From Candidatus Sulfotelmatobacter sp. (GTDB lineage: Bacteria; Acidobacteriota; Terriglobia; Terriglobales; Acidobacteriaceae): a stretch of 9,135 bases of DNA. The notes below the pieces were generated by a model. That model ran no database searches, was not told the DNA's origin, and was given only the letters and a program-made list of their open reading frames with translations. This document shows positions 6,652-9,135 of the stretch, piece after piece; the first letter of the stretch is position 1; every line of letters begins with the position of its first letter. The stretch is from assembly GCA_030040725.1 (NCBI GenBank), contig JASHTD010000437.1:1-9135 (forward strand). Direction: 5' to 3'. The position numbers were made by a program, and so were the translations under genes.

Positions 6652-7896
6652 TCAGAATTCTGGAGTGAACGACCTGGCCATTTCCAGAGTGACGCGCTGC
6701 TTGTGCCGGTACGCGAGGTTGGCCATATGCACCGCAATCGCCGACCGGTAACCGATTTCGACCGGAGCATTCGGAGTCTTGCGACTGCGGACACATTCTA
6801 TCCAGTTAGCCATATGATCCTGGTCCGGAGTTTTTCCAGTAAGGGCTGTTCCTTGCGGTCGATTGACCTTTTCAGGAGAGTAGCGAATGTATTCATTCTC
6901 TTCGCCATTCACCATATCGGACTCTCCCCATCCGTGTTCGATAGTTCCGTCACTGCCTAGAATGTGCTCGCCCAGTCCGAAATGCTTGTTGCTGAAGGTG
7001 GATTGCCAGGTCACTACAATATCGTTGGGAAAATCGAGGGTCACGGCAATCGTATCCGGCACCTCTCGGCCATCCTTCTCCGAGAAGACCCCGCCCGACA
7101 TGAAGGCGGCCGTCGGCAGTGGCAACTCGAGCGCCGACATGATCCACGCAATCTGATGCACCATATTTTCGGTCACGTTCCCGCCAGAAAACTCCCAGAA
7201 CAGGCGCCAGTTAATCAGGCGGTATGGATCGAATGGCCGGTCCGGACGGCCGTTCAGAAACGCGCTCCAGTTGACGTTCTGGGCAGTACAGTCAGATGGA
7301 ACCGGACGTACCCATTGGCCTTCCCCATGGCGAGTGTTGCGGCTCATCCATGATTCCACTTGCGTGACCTTGCCTACCATTCCGTTCTTGATCCAGTTTC
7401 TCGCATCCCGTAACGCACCCGAACTTTCCCATTGCAATCCGATTTGGACGATGCGCCCGGATTGTGTCGCGGCGGCCAGACATTGCTCGGCTTCAGGGAT
7501 TGACCAGGTCATCGTTTTTTCGGAGTAAATGTCTTTCCCCGACGCCAAGCTGTCGAGAAAATGTCGAGCATGCGTGTGCAATGGGCTGGCAATGATGACC
7601 GCATCAATGTCCTTGATATCCAGCAGTCGCCGATGATCGTCGAATGTCTGAATGCCCGGGACCTGCTTCCTGGCTTCGTCGCGGCGACGGCTGTAGATGT
7701 CCGCCATGGCTACCAGTTGGATGTTGGGAACCTCCAACACCTCCTCCAGCAAATCCTGGCCGCGGTTTCCTACGCCAATCATGCCAACCCGGACACGATC
7801 GTTTGCGCCCAATACAGTTGAATGTGGATAAGCCAGGAAGGCCGCCGTGCCCAGGGCCGCCTGCTTCAGAAAACCCCGCCTGGTGCGGCCTGTCAT
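6652..7896 (-). CDS. Tat-exported Gfo/Idh/MocA family oxidoreductase
   Basis: This 414-aa enzyme is from the NAD(P)-dependent sugar oxidoreductase family. ATG 7896 is chosen because GGGAGG lies nine bases upstream and the product begins with a Tat signal, MTGRTRRGFLKQAALG (R6, R7). A longer frame reaches 7965 but would overlap the upstream gene. The Rossmann motif VGMIGVGNRGQ is at about 37-47, the dinucleotide-fold end IIASPLHTHA at about 101-110, and the catalytic lysine is probably K127 in SEKTMTW, the local form of EKP. E243 and H247 in GGNVTENMVHQIAW match the family's D-x3-H pair, with Glu for Asp. Tat export implies folding with tightly bound cofactor before export. Relatives include glucose-fructose oxidoreductase, GH109 NAD-dependent glycosidases and sugar C3 dehydrogenases; which applies here cannot be told. 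The start overlaps the upstream stop (ATGA). Confidence 0.88.
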   Translation of the reverse strand: MTGRTRRGFLKQAALGTAAFLAYPHSTVLGANDRVRVGMIGVGNRGQDLLEEVLEVPNIQLVAMADIYSRRRDEARKQVPGIQTFDDHRRLLDIKDIDAVIIASPLHTHARHFLDSLASGKDIYSEKTMTWSIPEAEQCLAAATQSGRIVQIGLQWESSGALRDARNWIKNGMVGKVTQVESWMSRNTRHGEGQWVRPVPSDCTAQNVNWSAFLNGRPDRPFDPYRLINWRLFWEFSGGNVTENMVHQIAWIMSALELPLPTAAFMSGGVFSEKDGREVPDTIAVTLDFPNDIVVTWQSTFSNKHFGLGEHILGSDGTIEHGWGESDMVNGEENEYIRYSPEKVNRPQGTALTGKTPDQDHMANWIECVRSRKTPNAPVEIGYRSAIAVHMANLAYRHKQRVTLEMARSFTPEF

Positions 7897-8972
7897 GTTG
7901 TCGTGCCTCCCGACGAAGGTTGAAGCGCTCCAGCTTTTTGCAGAAGCTCTTTCATTCCGGCCCAACTTCGGCGTGAAGATTTCTCCGGTGTGCCCCCGCC
8001 ATCCCAGTGGGTCTCCAGGCTAACCGCGAAGTGATAACCGTCCCGCTTGAGCGCCTCGAATTGCCCGAGCCAGTCGACGATCCCGGCTCCCATCGGCGCC
8101 CAATCGTAATCGTTGTTGCCTGTCTTTACAGCATCCTTGCAGTGACAGTGGCCAATCCGGTTCTTGGGCAGAAGTTTGTAGCCATCCGGAAAGGGTTTTT
8201 CCCCGCTGGCGGCAGCGTTTCCCGGATCCCAGTTCAGCATGAGATGGGGGGATTTGATTGCATTCAAAACCTGGGCAGCCTCTGCCCCGGTCGCGGTATT
8301 GAGGCCGGCATCATTTTCAAGCAGCAAGGTGATGCCTTTCTTACCCGCTTTGTTGGCCGCTTCCAGGAGTTTCTCATTGATCGCTGCGCGATACGGCTTT
8401 TGGTCATCCAAGCGCCAGAAATCGAAGCAGCGTACGCGATCAGTTTGAAAGGCCTTGGCCAGTTCGATGGCGCGCTCCAGTACTTCGTCCTGCTGATCAA
8501 AGGAGAAGTCGGCATGGAAATCGCCATGCTCGCTGAACTTTGATTGAGGCGCACTCTTCCAGTCCACTTTGAAAAGCGGACTGGCGATATCGGTCACGCG
8601 CAGTCCGTATTTCTCAAGAATACGACGCGCCTCTACGACTTCCTTTGAATCCAGGCGGACGATGTTCTTATTCCACATGCCGCGCAGCTCGATCCACTGC
8701 ATGCCGAATTCGCGCGCGGCGACTTCGCAGGCACGGCCAAAGTCTTGCGAGATCTCGTCATTGATGACTGCGATACGGAAAGGGGAGTTCAGGGCGTGAG
8801 CTTGCCCGAGTTCGTGCTGATCCTCGAGGGGAGAATCCCCTGGCCAAGACAGCGGCGTCGGCGTGATGCGAGCATGACTGGGCAAAGATGCCACGGCGGT
8901 AGCAGCTGCGGCTGCTCCAAGGCCAGCCAGAAACTTGCGACGCGCGACCCGATCAGGAATATCGCTTTTCAC
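7893..8972 (-). CDS. Tat-exported TIM-barrel sugar isomerase/epimerase family protein
   Basis: This 359-aa protein belongs to the xylose isomerase-like TIM-barrel superfamily. GTG 8972 is preferred, as AAGGAG (8984-8979) lies four bases upstream; a TTG at 8987 would place that Shine-Dalgarno inside the gene. The N-terminus has a Tat signal, VARRKFLAGLGAAAAATAVA (R11, R12), cut perhaps near SHA at about 32-34. The barrel shows a likely divalent-metal site: E219 (LLLEN), D249 (LNWDPGN), H275 and H277 (GHCHCKD) and E320 (SLETHWDGGG). Characterised relatives include epimerases, isomerases, dehydratases and the C-glycoside deglycosidases that act on 3-keto-glycosides. The gene overlaps the Gfo gene by four bases, so the two are coupled and probably act in one pathway in the periplasm. 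The exact reaction is unknown. Confidence 0.87.
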   Translation of the reverse strand: MKSDIPDRVARRKFLAGLGAAAAATAVASLPSHARITPTPLSWPGDSPLEDQHELGQAHALNSPFRIAVINDEISQDFGRACEVAAREFGMQWIELRGMWNKNIVRLDSKEVVEARRILEKYGLRVTDIASPLFKVDWKSAPQSKFSEHGDFHADFSFDQQDEVLERAIELAKAFQTDRVRCFDFWRLDDQKPYRAAINEKLLEAANKAGKKGITLLLENDAGLNTATGAEAAQVLNAIKSPHLMLNWDPGNAAASGEKPFPDGYKLLPKNRIGHCHCKDAVKTGNNDYDWAPMGAGIVDWLGQFEALKRDGYHFAVSLETHWDGGGTPEKSSRRSWAGMKELLQKAGALQPSSGGTTT

Positions 8973-8978
8973 ACGGTG

Positions 8979-8984
8979 CTCCTT
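8979..8984 (-). promoter_or_regulatory. Ribosome binding site that decides the TIM-barrel start
   Basis: AAGGAG on the minus strand lies immediately after the transporter stop codon and four bases before GTG 8972. It supports GTG 8972 over the TTG at 8987 as the start. Confidence 0.6.
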
Positions 8985-9135
8985 CAAACAACGGCCTCAG
9001 CAGAAGTCTTCTTGAGAGTGATCGTGGCATTGCTGATCAAAGGCTTGGCCCAAAAACCGACGCTGAGGACAAACCCAAATGTGACATAGAGAAAAGCCAT
9101 GCCGCCGCGGAGCCCGACGTGGTCGCCAATGGCCC
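8984..9135 (-). CDS. C-terminal fragment of a membrane protein, probably an MFS sugar permease
   Basis: The last 49 codons of a gene enter from the right edge and stop at TGA 8986-8984. The peptide begins AIGDHVGLRGGM, continues through a hydrophobic helix (AFLYVTFGFVLSVGFW) and ends in a polar tail with TLKKTSAEAVV. A glycine/arginine-rich loop before a last transmembrane helix and a short cytoplasmic tail is the typical end of a major facilitator transporter. The other two minus-strand frames hit stops and give no membrane-like peptide. It is the first visible gene of the sugar operon and its stop touches the ribosome binding site of the next gene. The MFS call and the sugar substrate are inference from shape and context. 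Confidence 0.6.
   Translation of the reverse strand, partial: AIGDHVGLRGGMAFLYVTFGFVLSVGFWAKPLISNATITLKKTSAEAVV

Noticed and set aside
8007..8543. 178-codon plus-strand frame opposite the TIM-barrel gene
   Set aside because: It is antisense to the metal-site region of a clear enzyme and has no recognisable domain.
1..9135. CRISPR, tRNA, rRNA, transposase or attachment sites
   Set aside because: No spaced repeat array, cloverleaf, integrase or transposase-like protein, or terminal inverted repeats were seen by eye on either strand.

Overview
The window suggests a Gram-negative soil-type bacterium of moderately high GC, most likely Acidobacteriota or a relative. The reasons are a group 3b-type [NiFe] hydrogenase beside a set of Tat-exported sugar enzymes (GH30 glycosidase, TIM-barrel isomerase family, Gfo/Idh/MocA family, GMC oxidoreductase with a gluconate-dehydrogenase subunit-3 partner). 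The taxonomic call is inference from gene content only. I see no rRNA, tRNA, CRISPR array, insertion sequence or phage gene.

Left half, + strand (1-4170). The window opens inside the last codons of a hydrogenase gamma (flavin/NAD(P)) subunit. The complete small (hydD-like) and large (hydA-like) subunits of a soluble NADP-linked [NiFe] hydrogenase follow, then the endopeptidase that matures the large subunit. These genes overlap or nearly touch, so they form one operon. The protease frame has no stop codon. It runs straight into a GH30 glycoside hydrolase that carries its own ribosome binding site, start codon and Tat signal, giving a 656-residue continuous reading frame that joins a cytoplasmic maturase to an exported glycosidase.

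Middle (4171-4259). This is a short convergent junction. It holds a possible stem-loop and a 35-codon ORF with a very good Shine-Dalgarno sequence that runs into the 3' end of the opposite gene.

Right half, - strand (9135 down to 4260). In transcription order: the C-terminus of a membrane protein (probably an MFS sugar permease), a Tat-exported TIM-barrel sugar isomerase/epimerase-family protein, a Tat-exported Gfo/Idh/MocA oxidoreductase, a Tat-signal subunit-3 protein, and a GMC flavoprotein without its own signal. Short spacings and an ATGA overlap show an operon. The set fits periplasmic oxidative processing of sugars or glycosides: the GMC/subunit-3 pair oxidises a sugar hydroxyl (C3 oxidation is one possibility), the Gfo and TIM-barrel enzymes rearrange or cleave the product, and the permease takes up the result. 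The GH30 enzyme may feed this system. Substrates cannot be read from the sequence. No cytochrome c electron acceptor for the GMC enzyme is present in the window.
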